From: Clostridiales bacterium
GTDB taxonomy: Bacteria; Bacillota; Clostridia; Christensenellales; UBA1242
DNA: 48,548 nucleotides
Reading direction: 5' to 3'
Assembly: GCA_015069385.1 (NCBI GenBank)
Contig: SVIS01000010.1
Location: forward strand, 1-48,548
Under the pieces are notes generated by a model. It saw only the letters and a list, made by a program, of their open reading frames with translations. It ran no database searches and had not been told where the DNA came from. Each line of letters begins with the position of its first letter. Position 1 is the stretch's first letter. Below are positions 33,261-41,012 of this stretch, piece after piece. The position numbers and the translations under genes were made by a program.

Positions 33261-35222
33261 TTAGTTTTTTGTTTTAACTTGTTTTTTTAAAACTGTAATT
33301 CTATCACGCAATTCAATTGCAGTTTCAAAATCTAACTGTTTACTTGCAATATTCATAAGTCCTTTTAGGCGTTCAATTTCTTTATAGACATCATCTGGTT
33401 TAGAAATTTGTGCCTCTTTTTTAGAAAAATCTAATGTGTTTTTAACTTCTTTTATTATTGTTCTTGGAACAATTCCATGTTCTTTATTAAATGAATCTTG
33501 AATTTGTCGTCTTCTTGCAGTTTCTGATATAGCCCTTTGCATGCTTTTTGTTACAACATCAGCAAACATAATAACACGACCTTCACTATTACGTGCAACA
33601 CGACCTATTGTTTGAATTAATGCTGTATCACTTCTTAAAAAACCTTCTTTATCGGCATCTAAAATACAAACAAGTTCTACTTCTGGCAAATCTAGCCCCT
33701 CTCTTAAAAGATTTATTCCTACTATTACGTCAAAATCACCAAGTCTGAGCCCATTAATAATTTCAATACGTTCCATTGTATCAATTTCACTATGCAAGTA
33801 CTTTACCTTGATTCCACGTTCGCTTAAAAAAGTAGTCAAACTTTCTGCCATTTTTTTTGTAAGAGTAGTTATTAAAACTCGCCTGTTTTTAGCAATAACT
33901 TTATTTATTTCATTTATTAAATATTCAATTTGACCATCTGTTTTTACAACTTCTACAATGGGATCTAAAAGGCCTGTTGGTCTAATTAATTGTTCTACAA
34001 TTTGACCACTTTTTTCCCGCTCGTAATCAGCCGGAGTGGCAGAGACAAAAATTGTTTGGTTTAAATGACTTTCAAACTCCTTAAAATTAAAAGGGCGATT
34101 ATCAAATGCTGCTGGTAATCTAAACCCATATTCAACCAAACTTGTTTTTCTTGCCCTATCACCATTATACATTGCCCTTATTTGTGGAATTGTCATATGG
34201 CTTTCATCTATAATTGTTAAAAAGCCTTGCGGAAAATAGTCCATTAAAGTATATGGCGGTTGACCTTCTTCTCTACCATCAAAATAACGTGAATAGTTTT
34301 CTATGCCACTACAATAACCAATTTCACGCATCATTTCAACATCATATGAAACACGCTCTTTAAGCCTTTGTGCCTCTATTAGTTTACCCTCATCTTCAAA
34401 TTTTTTAACATAATAGTCTTTGTCATATTCTATTTGTTTTAATGCATTTATTAGCCTTTGACTACCCACAGCATAGTGTGTTGCGGGAAAAACAACAATA
34501 CTCTCTAAACTTTGTAGTTTTATACCACTTAAAGGATTAAACTCATAAATATAATCAATTTCATCACCAAAAAATTCAATTCTTATAGCAAATTCTGATT
34601 GATTAGATGGAAAAATATCTAAAGTATCCCCTTTTGCCCTAAACGTGGTTCGCTTAAAATCTATTTCTGAGCGAGTATACTGCATTTCGACCAAGCGCTT
34701 AATAATTTCTTCTCTTGAAATTTCCATTCCTTGTTTTATATAAAGTTGTAAATTATAATACTCTTCGGGATTACCTAAGCCATATATGCAAGAAACTGAA
34801 GCAACAACTATTGTATCGCTTCGTTCTAATAAACTTGTTGTAGCCGACGAGCGTAATTTATCAATTTCTTCATTTATTGCCATATCTTTTTCTATATATG
34901 TATCTGAAGATACAATATATGCTTCAGGCTGATAATAGTCGTAATAACTTACAAAATATTCAACCCTATTATTTGGGAAAAACTCTCTTAACTCATTACA
35001 AAGTTGTGCAGCCAACGTTTTATTATGAGCAATTACTAAGGTTGGTTTATTTATTTTTGCAATTACATTTGCCATTGTAAATGTTTTACCCGAGCCAGTA
35101 ACTCCTAAAAGAACTTGAGATGCTAATCCATCAGTTAATCCATCAACAAGTTTTTGTATTGCTTGTGGTTGATCGCCAGATGGTTTATACTTTGAAATTA
35201 ATTCAAAATTTCTTTGCTCCAT
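33261..35222 (-). CDS. uvrB: Excinuclease ABC subunit B
   Basis: A 653-residue UvrB of nucleotide excision repair. Walker A GVTGSGKT (residues 40-47), the beta-hairpin region [30 protein letters not shown], helicase motif [18 protein letters not shown] and QTIGRVARN are all visible. The C-terminal UVR domain ([29 protein letters not shown]) that contacts UvrC is present. CGGAGG precedes the ATG. Length is standard. It is co-transcribed with two upstream winged-helix genes and with the damaged murI downstream. Confidence 0.97.
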   Translation of the reverse strand: MEQRNFELISKYKPSGDQPQAIQKLVDGLTDGLASQVLLGVTGSGKTFTMANVIAKINKPTLVIAHNKTLAAQLCNELREFFPNNRVEYFVSYYDYYQPEAYIVSSDTYIEKDMAINEEIDKLRSSATTSLLERSDTIVVASVSCIYGLGNPEEYYNLQLYIKQGMEISREEIIKRLVEMQYTRSEIDFKRTTFRAKGDTLDIFPSNQSEFAIRIEFFGDEIDYIYEFNPLSGIKLQSLESIVVFPATHYAVGSQRLINALKQIEYDKDYYVKKFEDEGKLIEAQRLKERVSYDVEMMREIGYCSGIENYSRYFDGREEGQPPYTLMDYFPQGFLTIIDESHMTIPQIRAMYNGDRARKTSLVEYGFRLPAAFDNRPFNFKEFESHLNQTIFVSATPADYEREKSGQIVEQLIRPTGLLDPIVEVVKTDGQIEYLINEINKVIAKNRRVLITTLTKKMAESLTTFLSERGIKVKYLHSEIDTMERIEIINGLRLGDFDVIVGINLLREGLDLPEVELVCILDADKEGFLRSDTALIQTIGRVARNSEGRVIMFADVVTKSMQRAISETARRRQIQDSFNKEHGIVPRTIIKEVKNTLDFSKKEAQISKPDDVYKEIERLKGLMNIASKQLDFETAIELRDRITVLKKQVKTKN

Positions 35223-35233
35223 TTATCCTCCGT

Positions 35234-35596
35234 TTAGCCATTAAAAATTAATTTTAAAATTAAGCCAACAGTAAAAGAAAGTATACCCAAACCAAGAGTT
35301 CGCATTATCATAATCCAAAACTCTTGCTTTTGCTTTTTTAAATCTTTTTTTAATGTTAGTGCTTTATTTTTAAGAGTTATACAATAATAATACCCTTTTT
35401 TGCTGTCAGATACAACAAAATCAATATAATTATCTTTTGCAAGCGAAATCATTATATCATCTAGTTCGGTAATTGTAATTAAATATTTTTTAGAAACAAA
35501 TTCGGCAATTTGTTCCGCCAAAATAAGATATGACCTTTTGTTTGGGCATATCTCTAGCAAATATAAAATAACAAATTTTTCTATTTTATCTAACAT
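35234..35596 (-). CDS. Winged-helix-like protein with C-terminal membrane anchor (paralogue 1)
   Basis: A 120-residue protein. Residues 1-75 are helical then beta, consistent with a winged-helix fold: DKIEKFVILYLLEICPNKRSYLI, DDIMISLAKDNYIDFVVSDSKKGYYYCIT. Then come a basic helix (KKDLKKQKQEF) and a C-terminal membrane segment (about 94-117). It resembles its neighbour at 35611-35982 in length and layout (MLDxxxKxxxxYLxxxC start, wing, C-terminal TM), so they are probably tandem paralogues. No family is known to me. It lies 11 nt before uvrB. The ATG has no clear Shine-Dalgarno site. Confidence 0.75.
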   Translation of the reverse strand: MLDKIEKFVILYLLEICPNKRSYLILAEQIAEFVSKKYLITITELDDIMISLAKDNYIDFVVSDSKKGYYYCITLKNKALTLKKDLKKQKQEFWIMIMRTLGLGILSFTVGLILKLIFNG

Positions 35597-35610
35597 ATTT
35601 TAATGCAAAA

Positions 35611-35982
35611 TTAAAAAATTAAGCCATATAAAATTATTGCCACAAAAGTACCCAAAAATGCACAAACAAATACCAAAATATACAAAATTGATGCTAATCT
35701 AAAGAATTTTTTTGATTTTTCCTGCTCATTGCTTTCATTTTCTAAAATTTGTCTTGCAAAAGGAAGTGGCGAAACACAATACATTTTTGCGTCTTTATAT
35801 TTAATAGAAATATAATTCCCCTTTTCTAAATATTCCATGCAGAGTGTAACCGTTCCTTCATCTGGCTTAAACTTTTTTGGTAGAGCCGCAAGCAATTCAT
35901 TACTTTCTATTACCCTATAAGAGCCCTCGCTGCACTCTTTAACTAAATAACTTAATATGGTTTTACTTCTTTCATCTAACAT
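35611..35982 (-). CDS. Winged-helix-like protein with C-terminal membrane anchor (paralogue 2)
   Basis: A 123-residue protein with the same plan as its downstream neighbour: MLDERSKTILSYLVKECSEGSYRVI, an EGTVTLCMEYLEKGNYISIKYKDAKMYCVS winged-helix-like stretch, a charged linker, and a tail-anchor membrane segment (about 95-120). A membrane-held DNA- or protein-binding domain is a guess. It opens the operon leading to uvrB. TTGACT-17-TAAATT within and after the preceding terminator may be its promoter, with about 18 nt of leader and no Shine-Dalgarno site. Confidence 0.75.
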   Translation of the reverse strand: MLDERSKTILSYLVKECSEGSYRVIESNELLAALPKKFKPDEGTVTLCMEYLEKGNYISIKYKDAKMYCVSPLPFARQILENESNEQEKSKKFFRLASILYILVFVCAFLGTFVAIILYGLIF

Positions 35983-36009
35983 ATAATTATTTTTTGCAAA
36001 AATTTAATA

Positions 36010-36045
36010 ATTAATAAAATATGAGTCAAAATCGACTCATATTTT
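36010..36045 (-). terminator. Terminator of the third surface protein gene
   Basis: AAAATATGAGTC/GACTCATATTTT arms (36016-36027, 36034-36045) pair perfectly around a 6-nt loop, with a U-rich tail. Confidence 0.85.
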
Positions 36046-36050
36046 TATTA

Positions 36051-37343
36051 TTAATTAATTGTTAATTGAAAGCAAGGACGAATGTAATATGATGATGCTA
36101 AATCTGTGAGGTTTGTGTTTGCCGATCCACCATAATAAACAGTTGAGGTACCAGAATAATAACTTCCACTAACACCATCTGTGCTATGATAATCTAAATA
36201 AGAAAAACTACTTTGTAGCCACCAACTTTTAGTTGATGATTTATCTGTAATTAATTTTGCATCTTTTTTTAATGGTGAATTACTGCCAACATCTGCCAAT
36301 AAATTATAATCGCCATAGTTTAACAAAACAAAAGACTGATTTGTTGCAGGATTAGTTGTTCCAGAATAATATACTGTATATGGCTCAGAAAAACAGTTTC
36401 TTATTCTATACTTATATCCATTTAATGTTTGAGGGGTTATTACATTATATAATTTAGAATTAGACATACCATATTTAGTAAAAATACTATTATCTCCTGT
36501 TCCATTTAATAGTTGTCCTATTGGAAGGTCTGTAAAATCTAATCCATAATTTGTGCTTGACTTCGATTCATCTATAGTAATGCTTGAATTTGCATATTGA
36601 GTAGATAAATCTAATACATATTCTGAAATAAAACAATATTCACCAGCAGTTAAATCTTGTGTTGCATCAAAAGCAACTAACGAGCCATCTTGTTGTTTTG
36701 CAAATGGGTACCACTTTATTGCTGTTCCTGTTTTGCTGCCATCTTCTGTGCCCATTGTTACATAATTATAACCATTTACATCTTCTTGCACTACAAACTC
36801 TTCAAAATCTGCCGTTATAGTAAAATTAAACCCATTTAAAATTTGTGTTTCATCTTCTAAATGTAAAGCGAAGCATAAATTAACTATACCATTTGGACTT
36901 ATTACTTTTGTTGTTGGTAAAATATCATATACTCCATCATTAACAATTGTTACAGCATCATTTTGAAATTCTATAGAAAACTCAGCCAAAGTTGCACAAC
37001 CACTCATGTTTTTAAATTCAAAATCAAAAACCATATCATAGCCTTTATAAAACTCTAAACTGCCCAAATCCATATTGGTAGTTGTAACACTATCACTACT
37101 TTCAGACCCCATAATTGCTCGATCTAAAGTTATTGTTTCTTTTTTATATGAACCATTACTATCTTTTACCGCAACTGGAGAAATTGTTCCGCTTACCTCT
37201 ACAAGGCAACTATGCATAGTAAAACCTAAAGTTCCTCCAAGATTAAGCATGGCTGTTTTTGCTGCGTACACGCCTATGGCTAGTGCACATACACATAGTA
37301 CTAGGGTAAATATATTTATTAGCCATTTGAATTTGTTTTTCAT
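36051..37343 (-). CDS. Surface protein, SipW-like signal and C-terminal DUF6273-like domain
   Basis: A 430-residue exported protein. The signal segment (residues 4-28, ending AIGVYAA) and SGTLGF/HS motif match the other family members. Its first 85 coding bases are nearly identical to those of the left-edge gene. Middle strands include YDMVFDFEFKNMSG. The C-terminal half has YVTMGTEDG..IKWYPFAKQ, YCFISEYVLDLS, VLLNYGDYNLL, SWWLQSSF (where WWLRSP is usual) and YYIRPCFQLTIN. The degenerate WWL and IRP motifs suggest sequence drift. AAGGAAG precedes the ATG. The G9-spacer promoter lies about 196 nt upstream at 37539-37566, much farther than in copies 1 and 2. Confidence 0.85.
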   Translation of the reverse strand: MKNKFKWLINIFTLVLCVCALAIGVYAAKTAMLNLGGTLGFTMHSCLVEVSGTISPVAVKDSNGSYKKETITLDRAIMGSESSDSVTTTNMDLGSLEFYKGYDMVFDFEFKNMSGCATLAEFSIEFQNDAVTIVNDGVYDILPTTKVISPNGIVNLCFALHLEDETQILNGFNFTITADFEEFVVQEDVNGYNYVTMGTEDGSKTGTAIKWYPFAKQQDGSLVAFDATQDLTAGEYCFISEYVLDLSTQYANSSITIDESKSSTNYGLDFTDLPIGQLLNGTGDNSIFTKYGMSNSKLYNVITPQTLNGYKYRIRNCFSEPYTVYYSGTTNPATNQSFVLLNYGDYNLLADVGSNSPLKKDAKLITDKSSTKSWWLQSSFSYLDYHSTDGVSGSYYSGTSTVYYGGSANTNLTDLASSYYIRPCFQLTIN

Positions 37344-37538
37344 TTTTTATCTTCCTTTTACTTTTATTTTAGATATTTTAATAAAATTAATTTGTTGTAT
37401 TATAGATAAAATATACTAAATATAGAAATGTTTCATATCAATTTTATCACTATTTGTTTTATTATGTAAGGCCATTTGTTATAAATTATATATTTTTCTT
37501 CCGAAAACAACAAAGAATTTTCAAATATCTATATTTGT
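37344..37538 (-). promoter_or_regulatory. 195-nt leader between the third G9 promoter and its gene
   Basis: AT-rich and not similar to the short leaders of copies 1 and 2, which diverge from it just after the -10 box. It holds a possible 19-codon frame (37416-37475) that starts 9 nt after a TATAAT and has no Shine-Dalgarno site. I see no homology, so this could be an insertion, a regulatory leader or chance. Confidence 0.35.
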
Positions 37539-37566
37539 ATTCTACCCCCCCCCAGCCAATTGTCAA
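37539..37566 (-). promoter_or_regulatory. G9-spacer promoter, copy 3 (putative phase-variable)
   Basis: TTGACA (37561-37566), 16-nt spacer with G9 (37545-37553), TAGAAT (37539-37544). The spacer sequence is the same as copy 1. Confidence 0.8.
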
Positions 37567-37623
37567 GCAATTTTATAGTATTTTATAATAAAAAAAATCC
37601 ATTTGTTGGACTTAAAAATTTAA

Positions 37624-37653
37624 CAAAAACCACGCAAAGTTTGCGTGGTTTTA
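37624..37653 (-). terminator. Terminator of the Sel1-like gene
   Basis: Palindromic AAAACCACGCAAA/TTTGCGTGGTTTT arms centred near 37639; strong stem with U run on the minus strand. Confidence 0.85.
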
Positions 37654-37654
37654 A

Positions 37655-38215
37655 TCATTTTCTTAAATATTCAATAACTTTTACAACTGCCCTATTAATT
37701 GAGCGGTCAAAGCCTCTAAGAACAACAGAACTAAAAGGAAGTGCCCGTGGCTCTGCTTTTGCAAGTTCAAGAGCATCAATTTTCATATCATCAACAACAG
37801 CATCGCAAATGAACTTACCTAAAATATATTGATAGTTATATTCATTAATTTTGAATTTATATGAAATTTTACTAAAATCATCTAAATCTATAATAGTATC
37901 AAAAGCAAAACCAAAATGAAGTTTTAGCCTATCAAGAGAATGTTTATTGCCATTAGCCCCTGCTAAAATTAGCCACCTCATACTTAGGTCAATATTTTCG
38001 TGAACAATTTGATTACCATTTCTAAACCACTGAGCAAGTAAATCTTGTGCAATAGGGTCGCCACTGGCAGCATCGGAACAAAGATTTTCATACTCTTTCC
38101 ATAAAATTTTTTCTGCTTTAAGAGAGCCAATATATTCTGTTTTTGCATAAATTTTTTCGCGCCTTACAGCACTTTCACGCCTAAAATCGGCAGCAGACAT
38201 AGTTTCATAATTCAT
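37655..38215 (-). CDS. Sel1-repeat-like protein
   Basis: A 186-residue protein. Residues about 45-90 (DAASGDPIAQDLLAQWFRNGNQIVHENIDLSMRWLILAGANGNKHSLDRL) match one to one and a half Sel1-like units (SLR), which form helical scaffolds for protein contacts. The rest is helical and soluble. The ATG at 38215 follows AAGAGGAA at 6 nt; a TTG two codons upstream is less likely. The partner is unknown. It is followed (38282) by a DUF975 gene transcribed toward it, 66 nt away, so they may be co-transcribed. Confidence 0.75.
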   Translation of the reverse strand: MNYETMSAADFRRESAVRREKIYAKTEYIGSLKAEKILWKEYENLCSDAASGDPIAQDLLAQWFRNGNQIVHENIDLSMRWLILAGANGNKHSLDRLKLHFGFAFDTIIDLDDFSKISYKFKINEYNYQYILGKFICDAVVDDMKIDALELAKAEPRALPFSSVVLRGFDRSINRAVVKVIEYLRK

Positions 38216-38281
38216 AATCAATTCCTCTTATAGTACATTATATATAATTTTCGTCACACATTGCAAACATTTAATTAAACT

Positions 38282-39028
38282 TTAGGAATTAATAGTTTCT
38301 CTCTTTTTTGTATATTTTCGTTTTGCTACTACATTTTGAGTATTTTTTTGCAGATTTGCGTTTTTACTATATTCTTCTTTTAAAACCAAATAGATATGTG
38401 CAAACATAAGTTCAAAATATGGAATTACAAATACAATTATAAAGAACAAGGCAAGTAATGCCATGCTAACAACAGGCAACCAAATGTTTACATTAAAATA
38501 ATATTTCATAGCAGAGCCAAGACCAGCGCAAATGCACAAAATTGCAAGTATTACAAAAAAGTAAGAAAGATAAATAATAAAAATTTCACCTCGATGTCCA
38601 TTTACAAGTTTTTTTGATTTTGCCATACATTCTAAAGCGGGTAAGTCTTCATCTGCCATAACAAAAGATGACATAGAATAATTTAGTGCAGCAACAATAC
38701 CCGGAATTATAAAAACAATTGTCCACAAAAAACTAATTAATGTGGTTGCAACTTTTAAACAAAAAGCCTTAACGCAAATTTTGATTTTTGAAAAAATACT
38801 TTCTATTGGCGCTGATTCACCTTTAGCAACAGATATCAAAAAACTTTTTGTACCTACACACAAAAAGCCATATGCAAAAATCATTAATGCAATACCGGCT
38901 ACTGGAAATAAAAATAATAAAACTAAACTACCAAGAGATAATATTAATGCCAGAATTGTTTCAAACCCTCTTGCTCCAAAAGTTTTAGATGTGTTATTTA
39001 AATAAATATTATATTTTAATTTGCTCAT
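38282..39028 (-). CDS. DUF975-family membrane protein
   Basis: A 248-residue integral membrane protein with about six hydrophobic segments. The family signature is clear: FIIPGIVAALNYSMSSFVMADEDLPALECMAKSKKLVNGHRGEIF, in which the loop carries the conserved A-K-S-K-x-L-x-x-G-H. The C-terminal tail is basic and cytoplasmic. Function of DUF975 is unknown. TTGGAG precedes the ATG. It lies downstream of rplS but is separated by a terminator. Confidence 0.85.
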   Translation of the reverse strand: MSKLKYNIYLNNTSKTFGARGFETILALILSLGSLVLLFLFPVAGIALMIFAYGFLCVGTKSFLISVAKGESAPIESIFSKIKICVKAFCLKVATTLISFLWTIVFIIPGIVAALNYSMSSFVMADEDLPALECMAKSKKLVNGHRGEIFIIYLSYFFVILAILCICAGLGSAMKYYFNVNIWLPVVSMALLALFFIIVFVIPYFELMFAHIYLVLKEEYSKNANLQKNTQNVVAKRKYTKKRETINS

Positions 39029-39096
39029 AATTTACTCCAAAAGTTCTTTTGTAAATATTTTTGACTAAATTATAAATATTATTCTTTAAAACACAT

Positions 39097-39133
39097 TAAA
39101 AAACACCCTTTGCTTTTGCAAAGAGTGTTTTTT
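39097..39133 (-). terminator. Terminator of rplS
   Basis: AAACACCCTTTGC/GCAAAGAGTGTTT arms (39101-39113, 39118-39130), one mismatch, TTTT loop and U tail. Confidence 0.88.
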
Positions 39134-39140
39134 ATTTAAA

Positions 39141-39485
39141 TTAGTTCTTTTTTGCTTTGATTTTTGCTGCTTTACCAGTAAGTTCACGAACATAGTAAAG
39201 TTTTGCTCTACGTGGTTTACCTTCACGAGTAACTTCAACATGGTCGATAAGTGGTGAGTGAACAGGGAATGTTCTTTCAACACCAATGCCGTTTGAAATT
39301 CTTCTAACAGTGAAAGTTTCACGAATACTGCCGTTTTTGCGAGCAATAACAACACCTTCGTATGCTTGTAAACGAGATTTGTCACCTTCTTTAATTTTTA
39401 CAAAAACTTTAACAGTATCACCAACGTTGAATTTAAGTTCATCTGCTCTTAAATTTTCTTTTTCAATTTGATCGATAACGTTCAT
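39141..39485 (-). CDS. rplS: 50S ribosomal protein L19
   Basis: A 114-residue L19. [36 protein letters not shown], the Tudor-like core [38 protein letters not shown], and the basic tail [18 protein letters not shown] are all standard. L19 sits at the 30S-50S interface. TAGGAGG precedes the ATG. The usual trmD/rimM neighbours are absent: upstream is a UDP-sugar pyrophosphorylase gene. The 140-nt leader is probably a regulatory L19 leader. Confidence 0.97.
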   Translation of the reverse strand: MNVIDQIEKENLRADELKFNVGDTVKVFVKIKEGDKSRLQAYEGVVIARKNGSIRETFTVRRISNGIGVERTFPVHSPLIDHVEVTREGKPRRAKLYYVRELTGKAAKIKAKKN

Positions 39486-39623
39486 TCTGACTTTCCTCCT
39501 ATTTTAATTTTACCAAGTGTTCATACCCCACGTTGATTGAGCTGATTAATCAAAACTAGCAAACGGGAATGTTTGTTTTATATTTTGAAGCCCACAAAAA
39601 AGATAGCGGACCACTCGAAGTCT
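39486..39623 (-). promoter_or_regulatory. L19 leader-like 5' UTR
   Basis: From the promoter at 39630-39658 a leader of about 140 nt precedes rplS. It holds a CAAAC/GTTTG hairpin and ends in a GTGGGG..GAACACTTGG stretch next to the ribosome binding site. Firmicutes L19 leaders are known autoregulatory RNAs bound by L19; the fit here is by position and general shape. Confidence 0.5.
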
Positions 39624-39629
39624 ATGCCG

Positions 39630-39658
39630 AGTATATCATACTATCTTTAATTTTGCAA
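39630..39658 (-). promoter_or_regulatory. rplS promoter
   Basis: TTGCAA (39653-39658), 17-nt spacer, TATACT (39630-39635). Confidence 0.7.
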
Positions 39659-39674
39659 GTATATTTTTAATTTT

Positions 39675-40916
39675 TTATAGTACATAACCATTTTTTTCTA
39701 AAAGTGCCTGAGCACTTTCTACCGAATCTACACCAGTTTTATTTTTAACAGGAGCAAACTCTTTTTCTCTTTCCACCTCAAATGGCAAACAAGAATCTGC
39801 AAGTTCTATCATATCAACGCATAGCATTTCAAATTTATGCCCATTTGGCTCTTGTGGTTTTACTACTTGTGCATTTTCATTTATATGTTCAATTTTTTTA
39901 GTTACAATATGGACAGGCAATTTTTGGTCTTTTATTCTATAAAGCGTTTCAACTTCAAACAAGTAATTTAAAATTACGCCAAAATTATATAATCTTTCGC
40001 CACGCTCATCTGTTGCCAATGCCATTTCTTCGCCAAGGTCAATATATTCTACAATAGAAGGTGCACCATTTTTCTTGCACATTACTCCAACTTTTTCATA
40101 TGGATCTACTTTTCTAATAACTTTTGAACCAATTTGAACATTATTAGCAATTGTTGCTCCAACAAAAACAGGGTCAGCAATTTGTTGGAGAACATTGTCT
40201 ACCGCAAAAATATTTAACCATTTTAAATTATACTTATTTAACATTTCTTTTGCATGCTCATTATTCAGAAGAGAATTAAACCAGCCACCATTGCCATTTG
40301 GAGAAGTTGCAAGTCTACATTTTGACTCCAACAATATTTTACCATTAAAGTCAATACATGGCGCCATGTCTTGTACAAAGAAACGAATATAATTTTCATC
40401 ATAACCAAAGTAGTTTTTTTCTTTTAAAAATTTGCGAGTGGAAGCATCATTATGTTCGCTTGTCATAATAAACAATGGAACAAACTCTCCAACTTCTTTT
40501 ACAACACATAATAAATTTTCAATAAGCCTTTGAAAAATATATATTTCTTTAGTTTTGCCTATGTTGTACATACCTTTAGGGTCAGATGAGCCAAGCCTCG
40601 TGCCCATTCCACCGGCAAGAAGTAAAGCGCCAACTTCTTGATTTTTTAAAGCATTTAAACCAATTTGTTTATATTTGTCTTTATTTTTTTCAATTTCTGA
40701 TAGTGTTAAAGCCTCTATTGGAGTTATTTCATCTTTAACTTTTTTATATACACAATTTTGGCTTCTTTTAAATTCTTTAAAATCCTCAAGATATGAAAAA
40801 TCAGTAATTTTGATTTGGTTTAATAAACTATTTAATTCATCTTGAGTTAACTCATTTTTATATTTTAATAAATGCTCTTGATTATTTTCTTTTAATTTTT
40901 TTATAACTTCTTGCAT
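39675..40916 (-). CDS. UDP-sugar pyrophosphorylase (UDPGP family, UAP-like)
   Basis: A 413-residue nucleotidyltransferase that makes a UDP-sugar from UTP and a sugar 1-phosphate. The signature LLLAGGMGTRLGSSDPKGMY (from residue 98) is that of the eukaryote-like UAP/UDPGP family, not the bacterial GlmU or GalU types. Also typical are FIMTSEHND, FFVQDMAPCIDFNGKILLESK, ATSPNGNGGWF and IFAVDNVL. The best guess is UDP-N-acetylglucosamine (or UDP-GalNAc) pyrophosphorylase. AAAGGGG precedes the ATG. Its end is next to the rplS promoter. Other Bacillota have such enzymes too, so transfer need not be recent. Confidence 0.85.
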   Translation of the reverse strand: MQEVIKKLKENNQEHLLKYKNELTQDELNSLLNQIKITDFSYLEDFKEFKRSQNCVYKKVKDEITPIEALTLSEIEKNKDKYKQIGLNALKNQEVGALLLAGGMGTRLGSSDPKGMYNIGKTKEIYIFQRLIENLLCVVKEVGEFVPLFIMTSEHNDASTRKFLKEKNYFGYDENYIRFFVQDMAPCIDFNGKILLESKCRLATSPNGNGGWFNSLLNNEHAKEMLNKYNLKWLNIFAVDNVLQQIADPVFVGATIANNVQIGSKVIRKVDPYEKVGVMCKKNGAPSIVEYIDLGEEMALATDERGERLYNFGVILNYLFEVETLYRIKDQKLPVHIVTKKIEHINENAQVVKPQEPNGHKFEMLCVDMIELADSCLPFEVEREKEFAPVKNKTGVDSVESAQALLEKNGYVL

Positions 40917-40931
40917 AGTTTTCCCCTTTAT

Positions 40932-40963
40932 ATTTAAGGCACACTTTATTAAAAATGCGCCTT
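40932..40963 (-). terminator. Weak terminator after valS
   Basis: AAGGCGCA/TGTGCCTT-type arms with a G-U pair and a large loop; the U tail is poor. Confidence 0.4.
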
Positions 40964-41012
40964 TAGTTTTGAAAAATTATTTAATTTTATTATATTTTTA
41001 TTTATTTTTCAA

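Noticed and set aside
39141..39385. Alternative overlapping gene on the same strand as rplS
   Set aside because: It is a different frame of rplS without family similarity or ribosome binding site.
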